Below are positions 8,709 to 16,611 of a stretch of 64,000 nucleotides of DNA, piece by piece. Source of the stretch: G963701675 sp963701675 (lineage in GTDB: Bacteria > Planctomycetota > Planctomycetia > Gemmatales > Gemmataceae). The notes below the pieces were generated by a model. That model had not been told where the DNA came from. It did not search any database and was given only the letters and a program-made list of their open reading frames with translations. The number at the start of each line of letters is the position of its first letter. Within the stretch, counting starts at the first letter, position 1. Location of the stretch: positions 6,758,001 to 6,822,000 of the forward strand of contig OY969623.1 in NCBI GenBank assembly GCA_963701675.1. The letters run 5' to 3'. The position numbers and the translations under genes are program-made.

Positions 8709-10279
8709 ACGATACCGAACAACCGAATCCATCGACGGAGGCGCAATCCAAGCGGCGCTGGCTCGGCGGATTGCTCCCGACAGTGCTTGCCATTGCCTTC
8801 GTTGCAGGCATCGTGATTGTCGGCCAACGAACGGGCTGGACCCTCCCGTCGTTCTCCGCGTTAACCGGTAAGGACGACTCCGACACCGCCGAGTGGTGTA
8901 CGGAGCACACGGTGCCGGAAATGGAATGCGTTGAGTGCAATCCCTCGCTTATGCCGCGCGAGAAAGAGTTCGGCTGGTGCCGAGTTCACGGCGTGCCCGA
9001 ATGTCCGCTGGAGCACCCGGAAGTCGCGCAACTCCCGACTGCACCGGTAGTCGCCCAAGCCGATCGTGAACGTGCCGCTCGTTCGCTGGCGTTCGCTCCA
9101 AGAGTAGAAAACAGCAGCAAATGTAAGCTCCATCAACGCCGGATTCAGTTCGCCACGGCTGAGGCGGCCAATCGGCTCGGTGTCGACGTGCAGCCCGTGA
9201 AACGTGCGGCGATTACCGAGTCCGTCGTCGCCGGCGGCGAGATTGCCTACGATCCAAGGCGCACGGCTCGAATCTCATCCCGAGTTCCGGGATCAGTACG
9301 AAGAGTCGAGAAGAAAATCGGCGACACGATTCGTCAGGGTGACATCTTGGCTATCGTTGATTCTGCGGATGTCGGTAAGGCCAAGGCCGAGCTACAGCAG
9401 GCAATGACACAATTGGAAGTCAAAACCCAGCACCTCGCGAGGCTGCGGGAATTGGAAGGGACGGCCGTTTCTGGTCAGAGCGTGCAAGAGGCAGAAGCGG
9501 GGCTCGCCGAAGCCAAGGTCCGAATGCTCACGGCCGAACAAGCGTTGCTCAATCTCGGACTGCCCGTACACCTCAATGAATGGCAACGACTTCGACCGGA
9601 AGACCTGTCGCGTCGCTTGCAGTTTCTCGGTCTACCCGACGCCGTCGTGCAATCGCTCGGCGCCGAAACCGCGTCGAACAATCTCATCGGCGTGGCTTCG
9701 CCGATCAATGGCGAAATCATCTCCCGTTCCGTAATGTCCGGTGACCACGTCGATGCCGGGCGCGTGCTCTTCGTTGTGGCCGACACGCGGCAAATGTGGC
9801 TCACCCTCAACGTCAGGCTGGAGGACGCCGAGTTACTGAAGCCAGGTCTCGCCGTGCAGTTTCGGCATGAAGGACACACGGGCTGGGATCAGGGAACAGT
9901 ACGGTGGATCAGCCCAGCCGCCGATGAAAAGACTCGCACGGTTCCGGTGCGCGTCGAATTGCCAAACACCGATGGCCGTCACCAGGCCCACACGTTTGGT
10001 TCCGCCCGTATCGTCCTTCGTGAAGAGCCCGACGCGATCGTGATACCAAACCAGGCCATGCACTGGGACGGAGACTGCAATGTCGTGTTCGTCCGCGACA
10101 AACACTACACACAGGCGGATGCGCCAAAAGTTTTTCACGTCCGAAAAGTTCGACCCGGAGCGAAGGACGGAGACCAAATCGAAATCATTGCGGGTGTGTT
10201 GCCCGGCGAACTGGTGGCCACGGGCGGCAGCGGTTTGTTGAAAGCCGAGTTGCTGAAGAACAAACTCGGCGCCTGCTGA
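8705..10279 (+). CDS. CzcB-like RND efflux membrane-fusion (adaptor) protein
   Basis: 524 residues. One N-terminal membrane anchor (LLPTVLAIAFVAGIVIVG, about 21-38), then two Cys/His motifs: AEWCTEHTVPEMECVEC and FGWCRVHGVPECPLEHP. The adaptor fold follows: ISSRVPGSVRRVEKKIGD and the lipoyl motif DTIRQGDILAIVDSADVG, an alpha-hairpin (about 250-310), the second lipoyl half SPINGEIISRSVMSGD, and a barrel domain TRTVPVRVEL. Adaptors of this type bridge the RND pump and the outer-membrane channel across the periplasm. The N-terminal metal motifs could pass ions to the pump (inference). The start overlaps the previous gene by 4 bases; the paralogous pair probably arose by duplication. Confidence 0.9.
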   Translation: MNDTEQPNPSTEAQSKRRWLGGLLPTVLAIAFVAGIVIVGQRTGWTLPSFSALTGKDDSDTAEWCTEHTVPEMECVECNPSLMPREKEFGWCRVHGVPECPLEHPEVAQLPTAPVVAQADRERAARSLAFAPRVENSSKCKLHQRRIQFATAEAANRLGVDVQPVKRAAITESVVAGGEIAYDPRRTARISSRVPGSVRRVEKKIGDTIRQGDILAIVDSADVGKAKAELQQAMTQLEVKTQHLARLRELEGTAVSGQSVQEAEAGLAEAKVRMLTAEQALLNLGLPVHLNEWQRLRPEDLSRRLQFLGLPDAVVQSLGAETASNNLIGVASPINGEIISRSVMSGDHVDAGRVLFVVADTRQMWLTLNVRLEDAELLKPGLAVQFRHEGHTGWDQGTVRWISPAADEKTRTVPVRVELPNTDGRHQAHTFGSARIVLREEPDAIVIPNQAMHWDGDCNVVFVRDKHYTQADAPKVFHVRKVRPGAKDGDQIEIIAGVLPGELVATGGSGLLKAELLKNKLGAC

Positions 10280-10295
10280 GGCGAGCACCACCATT

Positions 10296-10315
10296 AACGG
10301 TCCGGTCGGACCGTT
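10296..10315 (+). promoter_or_regulatory. Perfect 9-bp stem hairpin between the adaptor and pump genes
   Basis: AACGGTCCG, a two-base loop and CGGACCGTT lie in the 71-base gap before the pump gene. No T-run follows, so it is not a classical terminator. It could be an RNA processing or stability element setting the adaptor-to-pump ratio. Confidence 0.4.
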
Positions 10316-10350
10316 GAGACGATGAAGTTCGCGGGATCGGAGGATCCGCT

Positions 10351-13300
10351 GTGTTGAATTGGATCATCGATTTCAGTTTGCGGAATCGGTTTCTCGTCAT
10401 CCTGGCTTCCATCGGTTTCGCGGTCGCCGGAGTGATCGCGCTGCGCCATCTCGACATCGACGCTTTTCCTGATACGACTCCCATTCAAGTTCAGGTGAAC
10501 ACCACGGCGCCCGCTCTCGGGCCCGAAGAAATCGAGCAGCAAATCACGGTTCCCATCGAACGAGTCCTGGGCGGATTGCCTCGGCTCCAAAGATTGCACT
10601 CGATTTCCAAGTTTGGTCTTTCCCAAGTGGTGGCAACCTTCGAGGACGGCACCGACATCTACTTCGCGCGACAACTCGTTAATGAAAGAGTCGGCGCCGT
10701 GGAGTTGCCCCAGGGCATTAAGCGTCCGGCCTTGGGACCAATCTCGACCGGTCTCGGTGAAGTTTTCCACTACACCCTCACACTCAAAGGTTTCGATCTC
10801 TCGAACGCACCTGAAGCCGAACGTATCGACAAACTCACCTACTTGCGCACGATCCAAGATTGGGTCATCAAGCCGAAGCTCTTGTTTAAAGGAGTGGCCG
10901 AGGTCAATTCTTGGGGCGGATGCGAAAAACAATACCAGGTCAAAATCGATCCTGAGCGTCTGGTCAAGTACGAACTTACTTTCGATCACGTAATCGAAGC
11001 GCTGCAAAAGAACAACAAGAACACCGGCGGTGGCGCGATCCGGCAGGGCAGCCAAATGGTGATCGTCCAGGGCGTGGGCCGCGCCACAAATGAAGAGCAA
11101 ATCCGGAACATCGTTATTGCTGCCAAGGACGGGGCCCCGATTCGGGTCCGCGATGTCGCCGACGTCGGCATCGGGCACGAAATCCGCCGTGGCGCCGTCA
11201 CGGCCCAGGGCAAGGGCGAAGCCGTTCTGGGTCTGTGCTTCATGCTCATGGGAGAAAACAGCAAGACGGTTACCACCGAGCTTAAGAAAAAGCTCGACGA
11301 AATCCGCCCGACATTGCCGCCTGATGTCGAAGTCAACGTCGTGTACGACCGCACCGAACTTGTCGATTACGTCATCGACACCGCGCGGAAGAATTTGTTC
11401 GAAGGCGGCCTGTTGGTAATTGCAGTGCTGTTCGCCTTCCTGGGCAACTTCCGGGCGGCGGCCATCGTTGCCCTCGCCATACCTTTATCGATGTTGTTCG
11501 CATTCTCCGGGATGTTGCGCTTCGGCGTCGCCGCGAGTCTTTTGAGCCTTGGTGCGATCGACTTCGGCATGGTGGTCGATAGCTCGGTCGTCATGGTCGA
11601 GAATTGCGTGCGCCACATCGCGCACGGAGATCTACGCCAGCGAAGCAAAATCGATGTCATTCGCGATGCCGCCGTGGAGGTTCGGAAACCGACTCTGTTT
11701 GGCGAATTGATCATCATGATCGTCTACCTGCCGATCCTCACGCTGGAAGGCGTCGGAGGCAAGATGTATCGCCCCATGGCACTTACTGTCATCTTCGCAC
11801 TATGTGGCTCGATGATCCTCTCGTTGACCTTGATGCCCGTATTGGCGAGTTTCTTCTTGCCGCGGCGGATTAGCGACCGGGTGCCGCTCTTGATGCGGCT
11901 CGCCCATGCGATTCACAACCCAATCCTGAAGCTGTGCATGGACCACCGATATGTCGTGATCACGATCGCCCTTTGTGTGCTCGTGTTCGCATTCGGGATG
12001 ATTGCTCCTAACCTCGGCAGCGAGTTTATTCCACGTCTGTCGGAAGGTTCCATTGCCATCGGCATTGTCCGGCTGGCTGGTACCGATCTGGAACAGTCGA
12101 TGGAAATCAACACCAAGATGGAACAGATCGTTCTCAAAGCCTTTCCCGACGAAGTGCGCGATGTTTGGAGCCGCGTCGGCACCGCCGAAGTGGCCACCGA
12201 TCCGATGGGCGTGGAATTGACCGACATGTACATCATGCTGCACCCGCGAGATCGTTGGAAAAAAGCCAAGTCGCAGGACGAACTAAGGCTGCTTCTCGAC
12301 AAAGAACTACGCGACATCCCCGGCCAACGACTCTCGTTCATGCAGCCAATCGAGCACCGCATGAATGAGATGCTCTCCGGGGTCCGCACACTTCTCGGTG
12401 TGAAAATCTATGGCGATGACTACGCCGTCTTGGCGACGAAAGCCACGGAAGTCAGCAACATTCTGAAGACGATAGACGGAAACGCCGACGTAGCCGTCGA
12501 GCAGGTAACCGGGCAACCCGTCTTGCAGATCCAGATCAAGCAAGATGAAATTGCTCGTTACGGCGTCCCCGCAACGGCCGTATTGGATGTGTTGCAAGCC
12601 ATCGGCACCTACGAAGTTGGGCAGGTAGTGGAGGGACAATTGGGGCAGTTGCGATTTCCCTTGGTCGTGCGGTTGTCGGAGCAGCAGCGGTCGAGCCCGG
12701 AAGCCATCGGCGCTATCTTGATCAACACACCCTCGGGGGAACGCATCCCGCTATCTCGGTTGGCGCGGATCGCCCTCGTGGAAGGGCCGTCGACGATCAC
12801 GCGCGAATGGGGACAACGGCGGATCACCGTCACATCCGACATCGTCGGCAGGGACATGGGGACCTTCGTTGCGGAGGCAAAGCGAAAGGTCGCCGACGCG
12901 GTGGCGCTTCCGACCGAGGGTCGCTATTCTCTGGTATGGGGCGGCCAGTTCGAGAACTACGAACGCGCACGCGATCGCCTGATGATCGTTGTTCCGGTGG
13001 CGATCGCGCTCATCTTCGTTCTCTTGTACTTCACGTACCAGAACATTGTTGACGCCCTGCGCGTTTTCACCGGCGTTCCCTTCGGGTGGGTCGGCGGAAT
13101 CATCGCGCTTTGGTTGCGCGACATGCCGTTCTCGATTTCCGCAGCGGTCGGCTTCATCGCCCTGTCCGGGGTTGCCGTGCTCGACGACATGATCTTGATT
13201 TCTTACGTGCGGCAGCTTCGTCGCAAGGGGATCGGCGTGCACGAAGCGGTACGCCAGGCGGCCGTGACCCGACTGCGACCGGTTCTCATGACCACGCTCG

Positions 13301-13617
13301 TTGCCAGCCTGGGTTTCTTACCAATGGCGTTGAGCACTGGGCAAGGCGCGGAGGTGCAACGCCCACTTGCCACGGTTGTAATCGGCGGCGTCATCGGCGC
13401 CATGGTCATGTCCTTGCTCGTGCTTCGAGTTTTGTATTTGGTTTTCGATTGGCTCGCTCAAGGCGCTTTTTGGATTCTCACCCGAGTGTTTCGGGTAAGC
13501 CAGGTTACTGCGAGTTCCATGTTGGGCTTGCAGGAGGAACAGGCGGACGGCGGTGTATCGCCGGAATCTATGCGGAACGGGTCCGCTGGCGGCACGCCCA
13601 AACTCACTCAGGTTTGA
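10351..13617 (+). CDS. czcA: CzcA-like heavy-metal efflux RND pump (HME family)
   Basis: 1,088 residues, starting at GTG 10351 with CGGAGGA about 7 bases upstream. It has the RND layout: TM1 near residues 9-30, a large periplasmic loop, a TM2-6 bundle (about 340-510), then a second loop and TM7-12 near the end. The proton-relay motif of heavy-metal RND pumps is present as AIDFGMVVDSSVVMVEN. The N-terminal DIDAFPDTTPIQVQVNT matches CzcA/CusA proteins. It exports divalent or monovalent metal ions by proton antiport together with the adaptors upstream and the channel downstream. The metal cannot be assigned from sequence alone. No regulator gene is seen in the cluster. Confidence 0.93.
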   Translation: MLNWIIDFSLRNRFLVILASIGFAVAGVIALRHLDIDAFPDTTPIQVQVNTTAPALGPEEIEQQITVPIERVLGGLPRLQRLHSISKFGLSQVVATFEDGTDIYFARQLVNERVGAVELPQGIKRPALGPISTGLGEVFHYTLTLKGFDLSNAPEAERIDKLTYLRTIQDWVIKPKLLFKGVAEVNSWGGCEKQYQVKIDPERLVKYELTFDHVIEALQKNNKNTGGGAIRQGSQMVIVQGVGRATNEEQIRNIVIAAKDGAPIRVRDVADVGIGHEIRRGAVTAQGKGEAVLGLCFMLMGENSKTVTTELKKKLDEIRPTLPPDVEVNVVYDRTELVDYVIDTARKNLFEGGLLVIAVLFAFLGNFRAAAIVALAIPLSMLFAFSGMLRFGVAASLLSLGAIDFGMVVDSSVVMVENCVRHIAHGDLRQRSKIDVIRDAAVEVRKPTLFGELIIMIVYLPILTLEGVGGKMYRPMALTVIFALCGSMILSLTLMPVLASFFLPRRISDRVPLLMRLAHAIHNPILKLCMDHRYVVITIALCVLVFAFGMIAPNLGSEFIPRLSEGSIAIGIVRLAGTDLEQSMEINTKMEQIVLKAFPDEVRDVWSRVGTAEVATDPMGVELTDMYIMLHPRDRWKKAKSQDELRLLLDKELRDIPGQRLSFMQPIEHRMNEMLSGVRTLLGVKIYGDDYAVLATKATEVSNILKTIDGNADVAVEQVTGQPVLQIQIKQDEIARYGVPATAVLDVLQAIGTYEVGQVVEGQLGQLRFPLVVRLSEQQRSSPEAIGAILINTPSGERIPLSRLARIALVEGPSTITREWGQRRITVTSDIVGRDMGTFVAEAKRKVADAVALPTEGRYSLVWGGQFENYERARDRLMIVVPVAIALIFVLLYFTYQNIVDALRVFTGVPFGWVGGIIALWLRDMPFSISAAVGFIALSGVAVLDDMILISYVRQLRRKGIGVHEAVRQAAVTRLRPVLMTTLVASLGFLPMALSTGQGAEVQRPLATVVIGGVIGAMVMSLLVLRVLYLVFDWLAQGAFWILTRVFRVSQVTASSMLGLQEEQADGGVSPESMRNGSAGGTPKLTQV

Positions 13618-13628
13618 TGGAGGAGATA

Positions 13629-14093
13629 ATGTCGAAGTTTCTCTCAAGGTACGTCGGATTGGGCTTCCTCGCGGCACTTGCCTTCGTGGTGGCGGGTTGC
13701 GGTAAGGTGGATAGCAAGGGGGCCAAAGCCGGCAAACAGGACACACACCATCATGGTGACGGCAAACATGACCACTCTCACGACCACGACCAAGCCAAAG
13801 CCGACAAGAAAGTCGACGACCATAGTGGTTGGTGGTGCGACAACCACGGTATCCCCGAAGAGGAATGCAGCATGTGCAGCCCCAAGGCCGAGAAGGAAGC
13901 CAAAGAAAAAGGCGATTGGTGCAAAGAGCACGAGCGCGCCTTGAGCCAGTGCTTCCATTGCAAGCCTGAACGGCGGGAGTTCTACGCTGCCAAGCACCGA
14001 GCGAAGCTCGGCAAGGAGCCGCCTCCGATTCCGGAATTCGACGACAAGAAGCCAAAAGAGGCGGAAAAGGAAAAGAAAGAAGGCGATAAGTAA
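13629..14093 (+). CDS. His/Cys-rich lipoprotein of the metal efflux locus
   Basis: 154 residues from ATG 13629, with GGAGGAGATA just upstream. The signal peptide ends in a lipobox (FVVAGC, Cys about residue 24). A His-rich stretch follows (THHHGDGKHDHSHDHD), then WWCDNHGIPEEECSMCSP and DWCKEHERALSQCFHC, which repeat the WCxxHxxPExxCxxC motif of the two CzcB-like adaptors. The C-terminal third is a Lys/Glu-rich, low-complexity tail. Inferred role: a periplasm-facing or outer-membrane metal-binding protein that feeds or buffers ions for the pump. It lies 11 bases after czcA and is very probably in the same operon. Confidence 0.75.
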   Translation: MSKFLSRYVGLGFLAALAFVVAGCGKVDSKGAKAGKQDTHHHGDGKHDHSHDHDQAKADKKVDDHSGWWCDNHGIPEEECSMCSPKAEKEAKEKGDWCKEHERALSQCFHCKPERREFYAAKHRAKLGKEPPPIPEFDDKKPKEAEKEKKEGDK

Positions 14094-14268
14094 CCAGCTT
14101 TGGGGCTTGTGGGGGGCTTGGGGATTTGCCGGAACGACTTGTGTTTGACAATTCCGGTCTACCAGCTGCAGAAGGATTCGGCGTGCGCCCACTGTGCGCG
14201 TCGGAGGGAAAAAGTCGATAAAAGAAAGTGTGCGCACAGGTCGCGTCACGCCAAGGACGGTCTAGGAA

Positions 14269-15645
14269 ATGGTCCGAAGTCGTAACAATGCGACGCTGAC
14301 GGTTGCCTTGGTCTTCGTCTCTTTGACGTCGGCGGTTGTCGCCCAAACGCCAAGTGCAACGCTCCATCGACCGCAACCTGCCGCAACTCCAATCGATTCT
14401 CCCCAGAAGCTGGGCCTAGACGACCTGACACGGTTTGGACTCGGGCAGAATCCGCGCCTGGCACAAGCCGCATTTCGCGTCGACTCCGCGCGTGGCCGAG
14501 CGCTTCAGGCGGGTTTGTATCCGAATCCGACCGTGAGTGTAAACTTCGACGAGCTTGGCGATCGCACCGGCCCAGCCGGCGTGAACACGTTGCCGTTGGT
14601 GAGCCAAGAGATTGTTACGGCCGGGAAGCTCCGACTAGACCGGGCCGCGGCCAATCGTGAAGTCGATCAAGCAAACCTCGCCCTCATGGGGCAAAGGTAC
14701 GGACTCTTAGCAGCGATTCGGCAGGCCTACTTTGATGTTCTCACCCTTGAACAGCGCATTGAGATTCTTCGCAATCTGGTTCGCACGGCCGATCAGTCGG
14801 TCGGCACGACGCAGAGGCTCCTCGACGCCAAGCTGGTGGCTCGACTAGATCTCATTCAGCTCGATGTGGAACGCGAGCGCCTGCGAGCGGAAGCCGAAGC
14901 GACTGAGCGAGAACTGCCGGCCGCTTATCGGCGATTGGCAGCGGTGATCGGCGGGCCGATATTCGGCGGCGCCTCACTGTCAGGCACGCTTGAAGCCGCA
15001 CTTCCTGATTACGACTTAGAGAGCACCCAACAATACGTCCTCAATGTACACCCAGAACTCCAGTCCGCGCGGGTTGGAGTGGATCGCGCTCAACTTTCTC
15101 TTCGACGTGCCCAGGTGCAGCCGATTCCGAATGTTACCGTCGGCGCAGGTTATGTGCGCCAGAATCAAAATCGTTCAGATGATTGGACGATTGGCGCCAG
15201 CATTCCCGTACCCATTTGGAATCGCAACCAAGGCGCCATCCAGGCTGCCCACGCACACCTGGCGGAAGCCCATCAAGAAGTGGTGCGCGTCGAGAACGAC
15301 CTGGTCGATCGAGTGGCGACGGCCTTTCGCGACTACGCGGCGGCTCGGCAACGCGCCGAACGATACCAGAAGTCCGTCCTGGCGCTCACGCGTGAAACTT
15401 ACGATCTTTCGCTCAAGGCGTACCAAGGCGGCCAGTTCGAGTATCTTCGAGTGCTGGAAGCGCAACGCGCCATGACGCAGGCGAACCTTGAGTACGTAAG
15501 AGCCCTCGGCGACGCGTGGAAGTCCGCGAGCATCCTATCAGGACTCACTCTTGAGGAACATTGGCCGGCGCGGCCTCCGGGCGGGATTCCATGCGAGCCG
15601 GGTTTACCGGTCGTCGATCCGGTCGGCTGGACGAGCCGCCGTTAG
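14269..15645 (+). CDS. Outer-membrane efflux channel protein (TolC/CzcC family)
   Basis: 458 residues from ATG 14269. Signal peptide (LVFVSLTSAVVAQTP). Two similar halves of outer-membrane-factor repeats: LGQNPRLAQAAFRVDSARGRA opens the first (shown in part, about 60-80) and VHPELQSARVGVDRAQLSL the second. The equatorial motif GAGYVRQNQNRSDDWTIGASIP is also visible in part. Long Ala/Gln/Arg-rich helices form the periplasmic tunnel. It is the natural outer-membrane partner of the CzcA-like pump and the adaptors. The 175-base gap to the lipoprotein gene may hold an internal promoter, though none is clear. Confidence 0.88.
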   Translation: MVRSRNNATLTVALVFVSLTSAVVAQTPSATLHRPQPAATPIDSPQKLGLDDLTRFGLGQNPRLAQAAFRVDSARGRALQAGLYPNPTVSVNFDELGDRTGPAGVNTLPLVSQEIVTAGKLRLDRAAANREVDQANLALMGQRYGLLAAIRQAYFDVLTLEQRIEILRNLVRTADQSVGTTQRLLDAKLVARLDLIQLDVERERLRAEAEATERELPAAYRRLAAVIGGPIFGGASLSGTLEAALPDYDLESTQQYVLNVHPELQSARVGVDRAQLSLRRAQVQPIPNVTVGAGYVRQNQNRSDDWTIGASIPVPIWNRNQGAIQAAHAHLAEAHQEVVRVENDLVDRVATAFRDYAAARQRAERYQKSVLALTRETYDLSLKAYQGGQFEYLRVLEAQRAMTQANLEYVRALGDAWKSASILSGLTLEEHWPARPPGGIPCEPGLPVVDPVGWTSRR

Positions 15646-15724
15646 TTGCTTCGACGAAGCACTTCCTGAACGGCCGGGATTCCACCGGCATGCTCTGCTA
15701 GAATGAAACCAAGGCGGTGAAATC

Positions 15725-15934
15725 ATGAAAACAAAAGTGGGCACTTCCGGACTACTAATTTCGCGGGAGCTCTTAGGCGGCGCGGATGAAGTGGAGATTC
15801 GGAAGGAAAATGGCGCCATCGTCATAACTCCCGTGGCATTGGAAGATCCGATATGGCGCCTAGGGTCGCATCCAATTATGTGTGAGGTGACCGACGCCTC
15901 CACGAACACGGACCGATATCTGTACGGCCCATGA
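15725..15934 (+). CDS. Antitoxin-like small protein (AbrB/VapB-type) of a toxin-antitoxin pair
   Basis: 69 residues. The N-terminal MKTKVGTSGLLISRELLGG followed by EVEIRKENGAIVITP has the swapped-hairpin look of AbrB/SpoVT-type DNA-binding antitoxins. The C-terminal part would contact the toxin. Its stop overlaps the start of the PIN-domain gene (ATGA), the usual VapBC arrangement. It probably represses its own promoter. The pair sits between the efflux operon and a surface-protein gene. Confidence 0.7.
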   Translation: MKTKVGTSGLLISRELLGGADEVEIRKENGAIVITPVALEDPIWRLGSHPIMCEVTDASTNTDRYLYGP

Positions 15935-16338
15935 ACACGTACTTCCTTGATACCGGGTATGTGCTTGCCCTTGAATTGGCGAACGACCAGAATCACACTA
16001 AGGCCAGTGAACATTGGCAAAGCGTTCGTGCAGCAACGGCCCGTTTGCTTACTTCGTCATATGTCTTTAATGAAATCGTCACGTTTCTTAACCATCGCGG
16101 ATTCCACGCCAAGGCAGTTGAGGTTGGCAGCAACTTGCGAAGCAGCCTGAATGTGGATTTTTTCCACGTCGGCCAGCCCTTGTTTGATGCCGCGTGGGAG
16201 TACTTCAAACAGCATGCCGACAAGACGTACTCGCTGACGGATTGTGTTTCGTTTGTGCTAATGAAGAATCTAGGGATCGCGAAAGCACTCGCGTTCGACC
16301 GGCACTTCACACAGGCGGGTTTTCAGGTCGAACCTTGA
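15931..16338 (+). CDS. PIN-domain toxin (VapC-like ribonuclease)
   Basis: 135 residues. The PIN fold's acidic residues are visible: FLDTGYVLAL (first Asp), SYVFNEIVTFL (Glu), YSLTDCVSFVLM (third Asp) and a final AFDRHFTQAGF (Asp). This is the standard catalytic set for Mg-dependent RNA cleavage. The gene overlaps the antitoxin by four bases. It probably acts on tRNA or rRNA like characterised VapC proteins; the target is unknown. Neither gene shows damage. Confidence 0.82.
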   Translation: MNTYFLDTGYVLALELANDQNHTKASEHWQSVRAATARLLTSSYVFNEIVTFLNHRGFHAKAVEVGSNLRSSLNVDFFHVGQPLFDAAWEYFKQHADKTYSLTDCVSFVLMKNLGIAKALAFDRHFTQAGFQVEP

Positions 16339-16434
16339 CGGCAAGATTCACCCGATTTGAAAAGCATCCAGTTGCCGCCGACCCCTGCACCGCTCACGTA
16401 GCCGTCATTCCCTACCGTTTTTCCAAACAATTTC

Positions 16435-16463
16435 TTGCGGTGGCCTGAAAGTGGACTTATAAT
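16435..16463 (+). promoter_or_regulatory. Sigma70-like promoter for the large Ig-repeat protein
   Basis: TTGCGG at 16435-16440 and a perfect TATAAT at 16458-16463, separated by exactly 17 bases. It would give a leader of about 145 bases before the GTG/ATG region at 16612. The match is a visual consensus call, not an experimental site. Confidence 0.5.
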
Positions 16464-16611
16464 CTGGCCTTCCTACCGAGTCACTCCGCCGTGGGTGTGG
16501 GTCCGCGCGGAGTCCGGTTGGTAGCCCGCATACGTTCAACGCTGTCTGTCTGCGACAAAACCGTGCAATGTTGCGCGGTGTTCGTGGGCATCTGCACCGA
16601 GGAGTTGCACC

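Noticed and set aside
13318..14376. Minus-strand reading frame of about 350 codons across the pump end and lipoprotein gene
   Set aside because: Antisense to three supported genes, Arg/Pro-rich, no signal or domain.
15649..15663. TGCTTCGACGAAGCA palindrome after the channel gene as a terminator
   Set aside because: A 7-bp stem with almost no loop and no T-run; too weak to call.
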